Source: Oscillospiraceae bacterium
Lineage (GTDB): Bacteria; Bacillota_A; Clostridia; Oscillospirales; Oscillospiraceae
Assembly: GCA_015068055.1 (NCBI GenBank)
Contig: SVLG01000081.1
Coordinates: 1 to 6,851, forward strand
Direction of reading: 5' to 3'
Length of the DNA: 6,851 bases
Positions within the stretch are counted from its first letter, which is position 1. Each line of letters starts with the position of its first letter. The translations under genes were made by a program, and so were the position numbers. Below the pieces are notes generated by a model. The model was not told the origin of the DNA. It searched no databases and saw nothing but the letters and a program-made list of their open reading frames with translations. Below, piece by piece: positions 1 to 6,278 of the stretch.

Positions 1-588
1 CAGTCCGCAGCCGCACCAACTCTGGCGGTAGAGGCCGTATTCGTGGCTGAGGGCGATGGAGCGGCGGTAGCCGTCCCGCTTCTTGAAGTCCGAGGGCAGC
101 CAGAGACTTTTTCCGCCCTCCGCCAGGGCAAAGCCCAGCGTGTTAATAAGCTCGGCGTTTTTATGGGGGGAAACGGTGAGAGTGGTGGCAAAGTAGTCAA
201 AGTCGTTCGCGTCCGCATAGTCCCGGGTCTTCCCAAGGCGCAGGGAGAAGCACTCGGTGCAGCGCGCGCCGCCCTCCACTTCCTGCTCCAGTCCGTCCGC
301 CGCCGCCCAGAAGGCGGCTTCGTCCCGGTCGGGGACGATCAGCTCGACACCTTTGCCGAAGGGCGCGGTCTCCAGCAGACGGCGCTGCCAGTACAGGCGC
401 TTTTCAAACTCCGCCTCCGGCAGGATACAGGGGTTATAGAAGAAAACCGTCACGTCGAAATACTGCGTGAGATATTCAAGACAGTAGCTGCTGCAGGGGC
501 CGCAGCAGCTGTGGAGCAGCAGCCGCTTCCGCTCGCCGCCAAGGGCGCTGAGGACAGCTTCCAGCTCCTTCTGATAATTTCGTTTCAC
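1..588 (-). CDS. queH: Epoxyqueuosine reductase QueH (partial, C-terminus outside window)
   Basis: QueH catalyses the last step of queuosine synthesis, reducing epoxyqueuosine to queuosine in the wobble position of GUN-anticodon tRNAs. It is the cobalamin-independent replacement for QueG. The 196 visible codons read without a stop to the window edge, so the 3' end is missing. The cysteine motifs expected of the family (DUF208) are visible: HSCCGPC at residues 26-32, CTEC at 110-113, and WCGC at 191-194 in the YRQSWCGCG segment. Family cysteines of this kind hold the iron-sulfur centre and redox site. SPHKN (140-144) and LPSDFKKRDGY (164-174) are also typical. The start is uncertain: I chose GTG at 586-588, giving VKRNYQKEL, but an in-frame GTG at 592-594 lies closer to the GGAGG at 599-603 (4 bases versus 10). 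The gene is transcribed divergently from the deaminase gene. Identity is confident; the exact start is not. Confidence 0.93.
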   Translation of the reverse strand, partial: MKRNYQKELEAVLSALGGERKRLLLHSCCGPCSSYCLEYLTQYFDVTVFFYNPCILPEAEFEKRLYWQRRLLETAPFGKGVELIVPDRDEAAFWAAADGLEQEVEGGARCTECFSLRLGKTRDYADANDFDYFATTLTVSPHKNAELINTLGFALAEGGKSLWLPSDFKKRDGYRRSIALSHEYGLYRQSWCGCGL

Positions 589-614
589 AGGCACCAAGCC
601 TCCATTCTGCCGCC

Positions 615-643
615 ATTCTAACACAAAAACGTTGAAATGAAAA
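615..643 (-). promoter_or_regulatory. Putative sigma-A promoter for queH (extended -10)
   Basis: Read on the minus strand, TAGAAT (615-620) is preceded by TGT, forming an extended -10 element. A weaker -35 match TTTTCA (638-643) sits 17 bases upstream. Transcription would begin near 608, leaving a leader of about 14-20 bases that contains the GGAGG at 599-603. It overlaps the divergent promoter at 632-660. This is a pattern match only. Confidence 0.55.
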
Positions 644-660
644 GCAAAGTAGGATATAGT
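632..660 (+). promoter_or_regulatory. Putative sigma-A promoter for the deaminase gene
   Basis: TTGAAA (632-637) and TATAGT (655-660) are separated by exactly 17 bases, close to the TTGACA/TATAAT consensus. Transcription would begin near 667, just before the AGGAGG at 677-682 and the ATG at 690. Its -35 region shares bases 632-643 with the -35 region of the divergent queH promoter, so polymerases at the two sites would probably compete. Confidence 0.65.
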
Positions 661-689
661 GATAAAAAGACATATGAGGAGGCACGCCC

Positions 690-1169
690 ATGGACCGCAG
701 AAGCAAGGAAAACTACTACCTCGACATAGCCGACGCCGCCCTGAACCGCTCCACCTGTCTGCGCCGCAGGTACGGCGCCATTGTGGTGCGCGAGGACGAG
801 ATCCTTTCCACCGGCTACAACGGCGCGCCCCGCGGCCGCCGCAACTGCAGCGATCTGGGCTACTGCGCCCGTGAAAAGCTGAACATTCCCCGGGGCGAGC
901 GCTATGAGCTCTGCCGCAGCGTCCATGCCGAAGCCAATGCCATCATCTCCGCCGCCCGCCGGGATATGCTGGGCGGCACCCTCTATCTGGTGGGGCGCGA
1001 CGCCAGAAGCGGCGAACTTTTGAAGGATGCCACCCCCTGCGCCATGTGCCGCCGCCTGATCATCAATGCCGGCATTCAGAAGGTTGTGGCCCGCATCGGC
1101 GAGGATATCTATGACGTCACCGATGTGGATGAGTGGATTGAAAACGATGAAACGCTTACGCTGGGTTAA
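690..1169 (+). CDS. comEB: dCMP/cytidine deaminase family protein (ComEB-like)
   Basis: This is a cytosolic zinc-dependent deaminase, most likely converting dCMP to dUMP to feed thymidylate synthesis. The 159 residues carry the zinc and catalytic signature HAEANAI (H79, catalytic E81) and PCAMC (C117, C120), plus GYNGAPRG at 42-49, a nucleotide-binding segment typical of the dCMP deaminase branch. Length fits the family. Three more cysteines (C53, C59, C75) lie in the insert between the GYNG and HAE motifs and could form a structural site. The ATG at 690 is fixed by a perfect AGGAGG at 677-682 with 7-base spacing. It is the only plus-strand gene, with its own promoter and a terminator directly downstream. 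The symbol comEB follows Bacillus naming; no competence genes are nearby, so a competence role should not be assumed. Activity on free cytidine cannot be excluded. Confidence 0.88.
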   Translation: MDRRSKENYYLDIADAALNRSTCLRRRYGAIVVREDEILSTGYNGAPRGRRNCSDLGYCAREKLNIPRGERYELCRSVHAEANAIISAARRDMLGGTLYLVGRDARSGELLKDATPCAMCRRLIINAGIQKVVARIGEDIYDVTDVDEWIENDETLTLG

Positions 1170-1181
1170 AACCCTGAAATA

Positions 1182-1220
1182 AATCAAAAGACCTGCTGCC
1201 ATGCAGCAGGTCTTTTGATT
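1182..1220. terminator. Bidirectional rho-independent terminator
   Basis: A perfect 18-bp inverted repeat (arms 1182-1199 and 1203-1220) surrounds the 3-base loop CAT, with a GC-rich core of GACCTGCTGC/GCAGCAGGTC. T-rich sequence follows the core on both strands (CTTTTGATTTT on plus, CTTTTGATTTATTT on minus). It lies between the stop of the plus-strand deaminase gene (1167-1169) and the stop of minus-strand araD (1221-1223), touching the latter, so it can end both converging transcripts. Confidence 0.9.
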
Positions 1221-1910
1221 TTACTGGCCGTAATAGGCGTTTTTTCCGTGTTTGCGGAGGTAGTGTTTGTCCAGCAGTTCCCGCTGCATGGGAGAAGTCT
1301 CCCCGCACAGAGCCAGCGTATGGAAGGCCATAAATGCCAGTTCCTCCAGCACCACGGCGTTATGGACGGCGTTATGGCAGTCCGTACCCCAGGCGAAGGG
1401 GCCATGGGAATAGACCAGAGCCGCGGGAATATCGTCCGGGGACTTGTCCCGGAAGGTCTCCACGATCACCTGACCCGTCTCCCACTCATATTCACCGGCG
1501 ATCTCATCGGCGCGCATGGGGCGGGTGCAGGGGATCTCGCCGTAGAAATAGTCGGCATGGGTGGTGCCGTAGGCGGGGATGCCGCGACCGGCCTGGGCAA
1601 AGCTGGTGGCCCAGCGGGAATGGGTGTGGACAATGCCGCCGATGTTGGGAAAGGCGCGGTAAAGGGCCACATGGGTGGCCGTGTCAGAGGAGGGCTTCCA
1701 CTTTCCCTCCACGCGCTCGCCGCTCTCCAGCGAGACCACCACCATGTCCTCCGCACTCATGTTTTCATAGGCCACGCCGCTGGGCTTGATGACCATAAGT
1801 CCGCTCTCCCGGTCCACGCCGGAGACATTGCCCCAGGTAAAGGTCACAAGACCGTGGGCAGGCAGCGCCAGATTGGCCGCGGCCACTTCTTTTTTAAGTT
1901 CTTCCAGCAT
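1221..1910 (-). CDS. araD: L-ribulose-5-phosphate 4-epimerase (AraD family)
   Basis: This class II aldolase-fold enzyme interconverts L-ribulose 5-phosphate and D-xylulose 5-phosphate by retro-aldol/aldol chemistry at a metal centre, linking pentose breakdown to the pentose phosphate pathway. The 229 residues are close to the E. coli AraD length (231). Known active-site residues are present: substrate loops TWGNVSG (25-31), KPSG (42-45) and SSD (74-76); metal ligands H95 and H97 in HTHSR and H169 in SHGPFAWG; catalytic D120 in THADYFYG; and the C-terminal Tyr in NAYYGQ (Y227). The tail [11 protein letters not shown] is also characteristic. It is the last gene of the operon; its ATG is 2 bases after the kinase stop, and its SD GGAGGG (1917-1922) lies inside the kinase 3' end, suggesting translational coupling. 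Paralogues UlaF and SgbE catalyse the same reaction in ascorbate and L-xylulose pathways, so the family call does not fix the parent sugar. Confidence 0.95.
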   Translation of the reverse strand: MLEELKKEVAAANLALPAHGLVTFTWGNVSGVDRESGLMVIKPSGVAYENMSAEDMVVVSLESGERVEGKWKPSSDTATHVALYRAFPNIGGIVHTHSRWATSFAQAGRGIPAYGTTHADYFYGEIPCTRPMRADEIAGEYEWETGQVIVETFRDKSPDDIPAALVYSHGPFAWGTDCHNAVHNAVVLEELAFMAFHTLALCGETSPMQRELLDKHYLRKHGKNAYYGQ

Positions 1911-1912
1911 AC

Positions 1913-3439
1913 TCAGCCCTCCACCAGCGCCCGCTCCGCCTTCAGAAGAGCGGTGAAGCGCTGCATATAAGCGGCAAAGCCGGCAGCATCTGCCGCATCG
2001 GGCGCAAGGGTGCTGCTGCGCGCGGAAGCAAAGACGCGCTCGCGGAGATACTGCTCCAGCGTCTCGCCCTCGCTGCGCTGCATACGGTAGGCAGCCAGCA
2101 GCGCCATGCCGTAAGGCCCGCCCTCACCGGCAGTCTCCATACAGGTAACCGCCGCGCCGCAGGCCGCTGCCAGATAGCGCTGGCCTACACCGGGCGTCTT
2201 GAAGAGGCCGCCGTGGCCGGTAAGGGAATCGATGGCGACATTTTCCCCGGCAAGGATATCCATGCCCAGTTTCAGCGTGCTGAGGGAGGCATAGAGTTGG
2301 GCGCGGAAGAAATTTGCCAGCGTAAAGGCCGCGCCGCTTGTCCGGGTCACCAGAGGCTGTCCGGCGTCCAGATGGGTCACGCCCTCACCGGCGAGATAGT
2401 TGCACACGGTAACGCCGCCGCAGTCGGCATCGCCCTCCAGACTCTTCTCATAGAGTCTGGTGAAAAGATCGCCCATGGAGATTTCCGCGCCGCAGAGTTT
2501 TGCCGTTTCGGCAAGAAGCCCCACCCAGGCGTTGGAATCATTGGTGCCGTTGTTGCAGTGGACCATGGCCACAGGGCGGCCGTTGGGCGTGGTCACCATA
2601 TCGATTTCCTCGTACACGGCGCTGAGTGGCCGCTCCAGCACCACCATGGCAAAGATAGAGGTGCCGGCAGAGACATTGCCGGTGCGCTCGCCCACGGCGT
2701 TGGTGGCCACCATGCCGGTGCCCGCGTCACCCTCGGCGGGGGCAAAGAGAATACCGGGGGTAAGAAGACCCTCCAGCAAAGCGGCACCCTCCTCCGTTAG
2801 GGCACCGGCTTCGTCGCCGGCGGTAAGCACCCGGGGCAGCAGCTCGCGAAGCGGACGGCTCAGGGCACCGCCTTCGAGACGGTGCTGCAGTTTATCCAGC
2901 ATGGCTGCGTCATAGTCCAGTGTGGCGCTGTCGATGGGGAACATACCGGAGGCTTCACCCACGCCGACGGCGTTGACACCAGTGAGCATATAATGGACAT
3001 AGCCGGCCAGCGTCGTGATATGGGCGATACGGCTCACATGCTCCTCGCCGTTGAGCACAGCCTGATAAAGATGGGCAATGCTCCAGCGCTGAGGGATGTT
3101 AAACTGCAGAAGCTCGGTAAGCTCAGCGGCAGCAGGGCCGGTGATGGTGTTCTGCCAGGTTCTGAAGGGGGTGAGCAGCTGCCAGTTTTCGTCAAAAGCC
3201 AGATATCCGTGCATCATGGCGGAAACGCCCATGGCGCCCACACGATCCCGCTCCGGAACCGCACGCAGTGCCGCACGCAGTCCCTGCCAGACCTCAGCAA
3301 GATCATAGGTCCATACACCGTTTTCAAAGCGGCTTGCCCATGTATAGTCGCCGGCACCCACAGGCTTGTGGCTGCGGTCGACAGAAACGGCCTTGATTCG
3401 GGTGGAGCCCAGCTCAATGCCAAGAAAAGTTGTATTCAT
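1913..3439 (-). CDS. FGGY-family carbohydrate kinase (putative ketopentose kinase)
   Basis: This is an ATP-dependent sugar kinase of the FGGY family, 508 residues and of normal length. The N-terminal ASKHA phosphate loop is [12 protein letters not shown] (7-18). [11 protein letters not shown] (73-83) corresponds to the substrate-contact region that reads QMHG in xylulokinases. EGDAGTGM (236-243) carries the probable catalytic base D238, SAGTS (257-261) is the second phosphate motif, and GHGGLFKTP (408-416) belongs to the C-terminal nucleotide-binding domain. Sandwiched between a TIM-barrel sugar enzyme and AraD, it probably phosphorylates L-ribulose or L-xylulose at O5. It does not look like classical AraB of enteric bacteria to me; a non-classical ribulokinase is plausible, so I give no symbol. 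The ATG at 3437-3439 has the SD AAGGTG (3448-3453) 8 bases upstream, and 15 bases separate it from the preceding gene. Family certain; substrate inferred from context. Confidence 0.9.
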   Translation of the reverse strand: MNTTFLGIELGSTRIKAVSVDRSHKPVGAGDYTWASRFENGVWTYDLAEVWQGLRAALRAVPERDRVGAMGVSAMMHGYLAFDENWQLLTPFRTWQNTITGPAAAELTELLQFNIPQRWSIAHLYQAVLNGEEHVSRIAHITTLAGYVHYMLTGVNAVGVGEASGMFPIDSATLDYDAAMLDKLQHRLEGGALSRPLRELLPRVLTAGDEAGALTEEGAALLEGLLTPGILFAPAEGDAGTGMVATNAVGERTGNVSAGTSIFAMVVLERPLSAVYEEIDMVTTPNGRPVAMVHCNNGTNDSNAWVGLLAETAKLCGAEISMGDLFTRLYEKSLEGDADCGGVTVCNYLAGEGVTHLDAGQPLVTRTSGAAFTLANFFRAQLYASLSTLKLGMDILAGENVAIDSLTGHGGLFKTPGVGQRYLAAACGAAVTCMETAGEGGPYGMALLAAYRMQRSEGETLEQYLRERVFASARSSTLAPDAADAAGFAAYMQRFTALLKAERALVEG

Positions 3440-3454
3440 ATCCTATTCACCTTT

Positions 3455-4612
3455 TCAAATACCCAGGTTCTTTATCTGCATACTTACGGCCTCGACCATG
3501 TCGGGGCTGTTTTTCAGTTCATGGAGAAGCACCATATCGGGAGAGTGTGCCGCCGCCTCCTGCAGCAGACCGCGTATCTCTTCACCGCTGAGAACGCCGC
3601 TGCCCAGAATCACGTGGGAATCGTACTCGTCCAGCACCACACGCACACCGTAATCTTCCTTCGCCTCCCAGCTGGGAAGAGCTGCAATGGCGCTGTAATA
3701 AGGCTCGATAAAGCGGCCGTTGCGGAAATAGCAGGTTTCCTTCAGCGCACAGTCGGAAAGCTGCACGCCGCCGATGCGCGCCGCCGTTGCGGGATGGAGC
3801 AGGTTGCAGCGCAGCCATTGCATCGCAAACACCGCCGGATCTGCGCCGAACTTCTCCTCCAGCTCCCGCATGGCCGGCGTGATCTCGCCCTCGGTGAGGA
3901 AGAAAGCCCCGCGGCCATTTTCCCGCTCAAAACCGATGGCATGGAGCAGATGGTTGATGTCCCAGCCCAGCTTTACCTTGCCCATGGGGTCGTAAAGCTG
4001 TTCAAAAAGGAAGGCAAAGTCCTCAGCCGTCTGCAAGCCGTACTCCAGCCCGAAACCGGCGTTCTCCAGTTCGATCCGGGGAGAAGACTCCGTCAGAAGG
4101 CCCTCGTCCATAAGGTGGTTGAGGAAGTGCTGGATCATATATACCATGGCCTGTCGGATGTCGGCGCGGGAGATGCTGAAGTCCCACATACCGTCGATGG
4201 GGGCGTAGTCGATGAGATGATAGGTATAGCTCTGGGCACCCAGTGCAGAAGCGAGAGCATATTCCTGTGCCCAGCGGCGGAACATATGGCCGCCGGTAAG
4301 GTCGCCGTAATATTCGCGCACCGCTTCCAGCGAACCGAAGCGCTCGGTAAGCTCTGTAAAGGAATGCTTGGTGAGGAAGGACGTGGGATAGGCCCAGTAA
4401 GAACAGTGGACACGCTTGACGCAGAGCTTTTCCAGCTCACGTACCCATCTTTCTTTCCCGGCCTCGTCGGTGTAGAGCAGCTCAGAACGGGAAAGGATGT
4501 CATCCATATAGACCTCCGTACCCTCCACGCCCAGTGCGGCGCAGACTCCGGGCATGTTCGCGAGAGCCGACTCGCTCACATGTTCCCTTTTGAGCGTTGC
4601 AAACTGACGCAT
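3455..4612 (-). CDS. Xylose isomerase-like TIM-barrel protein (sugar isomerase/epimerase candidate)
   Basis: The 385-residue product resembles the xylose isomerase-like TIM-barrel superfamily, whose members are metal-dependent sugar or sugar-phosphate isomerases and epimerases. Acidic and histidine residues fall at strand ends as expected of metal ligands: E181/E183 in PRIELENAG, D218 and H221 in KLGWDINHLL, D287 in GVQLSDCALKE, and E365 in MVLLHELKN. An N-terminal TEVYMDD (32-38) and VHCSYWAYP (68-76) look like the first two barrel strands. No signal peptide or membrane segment is visible, so it is probably cytosolic. It is first in the operon; ATG at 4610-4612 follows GGGAGGT (4621-4627) by 8 bases. 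It is about 100 residues longer than UlaE/SgbU 3-epimerases and is not AraA. It may supply the kinase substrate (aldose-ketose isomerase) or act on the phosphorylated product (3-epimerase). Fold fairly sure; reaction unknown. Confidence 0.75.
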   Translation of the reverse strand: MRQFATLKREHVSESALANMPGVCAALGVEGTEVYMDDILSRSELLYTDEAGKERWVRELEKLCVKRVHCSYWAYPTSFLTKHSFTELTERFGSLEAVREYYGDLTGGHMFRRWAQEYALASALGAQSYTYHLIDYAPIDGMWDFSISRADIRQAMVYMIQHFLNHLMDEGLLTESSPRIELENAGFGLEYGLQTAEDFAFLFEQLYDPMGKVKLGWDINHLLHAIGFERENGRGAFFLTEGEITPAMRELEEKFGADPAVFAMQWLRCNLLHPATAARIGGVQLSDCALKETCYFRNGRFIEPYYSAIAALPSWEAKEDYGVRVVLDEYDSHVILGSGVLSGEEIRGLLQEAAAHSPDMVLLHELKNSPDMVEAVSMQIKNLGI

Positions 4613-4647
4613 ATCATATTACCTCCCGGTACGTTTTTCCTTTGATC

Positions 4648-4656
4648 ATTCTAACA
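4648..4656 (-). promoter_or_regulatory. Putative extended -10 promoter of the pentose operon
   Basis: On the minus strand TGTTAGAAT forms an extended -10 element (TAGAAT at 4648-4653, TGT at 4654-4656). It lies between the upstream terminator and the first gene of the pentose operon, with transcription starting near 4641. The -35 region is poor (TTTCCT at 17-base spacing), which fits an activator-dependent or extended -10 promoter. The 10-base core TGTTAGAATG is identical to that of the queH promoter. I saw no clear operator palindrome. Confidence 0.5.
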
Positions 4657-4697
4657 TACAGGAGCCGAAAAGGAAAGTACCGTATATTCTTCTCATG

Positions 4698-4733
4698 AAA
4701 AAACAGCCCCTTGCCTTTCGGCAAAGGGCTGTT
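4698..4733 (-). terminator. Rho-independent terminator of the ribosomal-protein/ssb operon
   Basis: On the minus strand a 14-bp stem (arms 4720-4733 and 4702-4715, with one G-U pair) closes a GAAA tetraloop and runs into six T residues (4698-4703). It begins 13 bases after the rpsR stop. It should separate the ribosomal operon from the pentose operon downstream. Confidence 0.92.
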
Positions 4734-4746
4734 CTCATAAATTCAA

Positions 4747-4983
4747 TCAGTCGGTCACGTAGGGCAGCAGAGCGACCTGACGGGCGCGCTTGACAGCCTC
4801 GGTGAGCTGGCGCTGATGGTAAGCGCAGGTACCGGTGGTACGGCGGGGCAGGATCTTGGCCCGCTCGCTGATGAACTTGCGCAGCTTGGCGGTGTCCTTG
4901 TAATCGATGAACTCGGACTTGTCGACGCAGAACTGGCAAACCTTCTTGCGCTTGTGGGGCTTCTGGGACTTATCGAAAGCCAT
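4747..4983 (-). CDS. rpsR: 30S ribosomal protein bS18 (zinc-binding C+ type)
   Basis: bS18 pairs with bS6 in the platform of the 30S subunit and contacts 16S rRNA. The 78 residues match the family in length and in the core [28 protein letters not shown] (positions 33-60), followed by [12 protein letters not shown]. The basic N-terminus carries CQFC (C16, C19), and CAYH (C53, H56) supplies two further ligands, so this looks like the ancestral zinc-ribbon form of S18 rather than the cysteine-poor form. The start ATG has GAAAGGAG (4993-5000) 9 bases upstream. It follows ssb by 24 bases and is the last gene before the terminator, in the widespread rpsF-ssb-rpsR order. Confidence 0.97.
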   Translation of the reverse strand: MAFDKSQKPHKRKKVCQFCVDKSEFIDYKDTAKLRKFISERAKILPRRTTGTCAYHQRQLTEAVKRARQVALLPYVTD

Positions 4984-5007
4984 GTTTCAAAACTCCTTTC
5001 ATCGGTT

Positions 5008-5478
5008 TCAGAACGGCAGATCGCCGTCGGCCTCGTCGATCTCCTGGAAGGAGGAAGAGGCCTGGGCCCTCGCACTCTCAAAAGAGGAGCGGGAGGGGGC
5101 GCGGTAAGTGCCGGTGCTCTCACGGGGAGCATAGCCGCTGTCTTCCCGGGCAGCATTCTTGCTGTCGCCAAAGTAGACGTTCTCGGCCAGCACTTCAAAG
5201 CTGGTGCGCTTGTTGCCATCGCGGTCGGTCCAGTCTCTGGACTGCAGGCGGCCGGAAACGACAGCCATGCGGCCCTTGGCGAAATACTTGGACACGAACT
5301 CCGCAGTGTGGCGCCAGGCCACCACGTCAATAAAGTCAGTCTGCTTTTCGCCGGTCTCGCGGTTGCCGAAATCCCGATCAACCGCCAGGCGGAAAGACGC
5401 CACAGGGGTGCCGGTGCCGGTGGAACGCAGCTCCGGATCCTTGGTGAGGCGGCCCATAAGGACGATGTGATTCAGCAT
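5008..5478 (-). CDS. ssb: Single-stranded DNA-binding protein
   Basis: SSB coats single-stranded DNA in replication, repair and recombination as a homotetramer and recruits partner proteins through its C-terminal tip. The 156 residues show the OB-fold domain (about 1-104), starting MLNHIVLMGRLTKDPELR, with the aromatic DNA-stacking regions around W55 (DVVAWRHTAEF) and W83. A low-complexity Ser/Arg/Ala linker (about 105-147) leads to the acidic tip DEADGDLPF, the conserved partner-binding peptide. The start is set by GGAGGT (5485-5490) 6 bases before ATG. It sits between rpsF (15-base gap) and rpsR (24-base gap), the classical arrangement in Firmicutes, so this is the main chromosomal SSB rather than a plasmid or phage copy. 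Confidence 0.98.
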   Translation of the reverse strand: MLNHIVLMGRLTKDPELRSTGTGTPVASFRLAVDRDFGNRETGEKQTDFIDVVAWRHTAEFVSKYFAKGRMAVVSGRLQSRDWTDRDGNKRTSFEVLAENVYFGDSKNAAREDSGYAPRESTGTYRAPSRSSFESARAQASSSFQEIDEADGDLPF

Positions 5479-5493
5479 CTCGCTACCTCCGTC

Positions 5494-5790
5494 TTATTCG
5501 TAGCGCAGAGTGACGAGAGAACGCATGATGGTCTCGGTGTTGCGCAGCACACGCTCGAGCTCCGCGGGGAAATCGGGAGCGGAGGTGAACTTCACCAGCA
5601 CGTAGTAACCGTCGGCGATGTAGTTGATCTCGTAGGCGAGCTTGCGCTTGCCCCACTCTTCCACCGCGTCGATGGTGCCATTCTGCTCGATGAGGGTCTT
5701 GAACTTCTCAACGAGGCCCTGAGTCTCTTCCTCGGACAGGTTGGGGTTGATGACGTACAGGACTTCGTACTTTTCGCTAATCTTAGCCAT
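5494..5790 (-). CDS. rpsF: 30S ribosomal protein bS6
   Basis: bS6 forms a heterodimer with bS18 on the 30S platform. The 98 residues fit the family length and show its ferredoxin-like fold pattern: KYEVLYVINPNLSEEE (7-22) as first strand and helix entry, the conserved WGKRKLAYEINY (46-57), then DGYYVLVKF (60-68) and a C-terminal NTETIMRSLVTLRYE without the long acidic tail of E. coli S6. The start ATG has a strong AAGGAGG (5800-5806) 9 bases upstream. It is preceded by a 78-base leader with two hairpins after rplL. In many bacteria the S6-S18 pair represses its own operon by binding an rpsF leader; the hairpins here could serve that purpose, but I could not confirm the published motif. Confidence 0.98.
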   Translation of the reverse strand: MAKISEKYEVLYVINPNLSEEETQGLVEKFKTLIEQNGTIDAVEEWGKRKLAYEINYIADGYYVLVKFTSAPDFPAELERVLRNTETIMRSLVTLRYE

Positions 5791-5816
5791 GTGCTTGGTC
5801 CTCCTTCTGGACTTTG

Positions 5817-5839
5817 GCTCCCCCTCTTATGGGAGGAGC
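5817..5839 (-). promoter_or_regulatory. Leader hairpin before rpsF containing an anti-SD sequence
   Basis: On the minus strand GCTCCTCC (5832-5839) pairs with GGGGGAGC (5817-5824) around a 7-base loop, giving an 8-bp stem with one G-U pair. The stem ends 10 bases before the rpsF SD AAGGAGG (5800-5806). The left arm contains CCTCC, which could instead pair with the SD, so two alternative folds are possible. A regulatory role is inferred. Confidence 0.45.
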
Positions 5840-5846
5840 AAGGTGG

Positions 5847-5869
5847 ATTTTTGCCTATGCGGCAAAAAT
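5847..5869 (-). repeat. Perfect 9-bp inverted repeat directly after rplL
   Basis: ATTTTTGCC (5847-5855) and GGCAAAAAT (5861-5869) are exact inverted repeats around a 5-base loop, touching the rplL stop codon (5869-5871). On the minus-strand transcript the U-run lies in the 5' arm, and the hairpin is followed by CCACC rather than U residues. It is therefore a poor intrinsic terminator and more likely an mRNA-stabilising, pausing or weak attenuation element. Confidence 0.5.
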
Positions 5870-6240
5870 TACTTGATCTCGATGACGGCGCCGACGGCTT
5901 CCATCTTGGCCTTGATTTCCTCGGCCTCTTCCTTGGAGACGGCTTCCTTCAGCTTGGCGGGGACGCCTTCGACAACGGCCTTGGCCTCAGCCAGACCCAG
6001 ACCCAGCAGGCCACGGACTTCCTTGATGACCTTGATCTTCTCAGCGCCGAAGCTGGTCATGACGACGTCGAACTCGGTCTTCTCTTCCACGACAGCGGCG
6101 ACAGCGCCGGCGGCGGGAGCGGCGGCAGCAGCGGCGGAAACACCGAAGGTCTCCTCCAGAGCGTGCACCAGGTCAGCCAGCTCCAGAACGGAGAGGGCCT
6201 TGATTTCTTCGATCATAGCAGTAACTTTTTCGCTAGCCAT
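5869..6240 (-). CDS. rplL: 50S ribosomal protein bL12 (L7/L12)
   Basis: bL12 forms the mobile stalk of the 50S subunit and recruits and activates translation GTPases. The 123 residues show the usual three parts: the N-terminal dimerisation domain (1-32, [20 protein letters not shown]), an Ala/Pro-rich flexible hinge (about 35-52), and the C-terminal factor-binding domain (55-123) with the conserved [20 protein letters not shown] segment (68-87). The ATG at 6238-6240 is preceded by AGGAGG (6250-6255) at 9 bases. It follows rplJ by 38 bases; the strong SD suits the need for several copies of L12 per L10. The next gene downstream is rpsF, not rpoB. Confidence 0.98.
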   Translation of the reverse strand: MASEKVTAMIEEIKALSVLELADLVHALEETFGVSAAAAAAPAAGAVAAVVEEKTEFDVVMTSFGAEKIKVIKEVRGLLGLGLAEAKAVVEGVPAKLKEAVSKEEAEEIKAKMEAVGAVIEIK

Positions 6241-6278
6241 TTAAAATTTCCTCCTAATGAAATGTGTGTTGCCGGGAC

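Noticed and set aside
43..621. Plus-strand open frame opposite queH
   Set aside because: The minus strand encodes intact QueH motifs, including all three cysteine clusters; the plus frame has no family features.
476..706. Minus-strand small open frame overlapping the queH start
   Set aside because: It spans the divergent promoter region, is out of frame with queH and shows no conserved content.
1215..1970. Plus-strand open frame opposite araD
   Set aside because: Antisense to a complete AraD with all catalytic residues, and it starts inside the terminator arm.
2882..4645. Long plus-strand open frame (587 codons) across the TIM-barrel and kinase genes
   Set aside because: It is antisense to two clearly conserved genes, has no recognisable domain and no convincing ribosome binding site; GC-rich codon bias commonly leaves such frames open.
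5847..5869. Intrinsic terminator after rplL
   Set aside because: The hairpin is perfect, but the sequence after it is CCACC rather than a U-run, so termination is unlikely; kept only as an inverted repeat.
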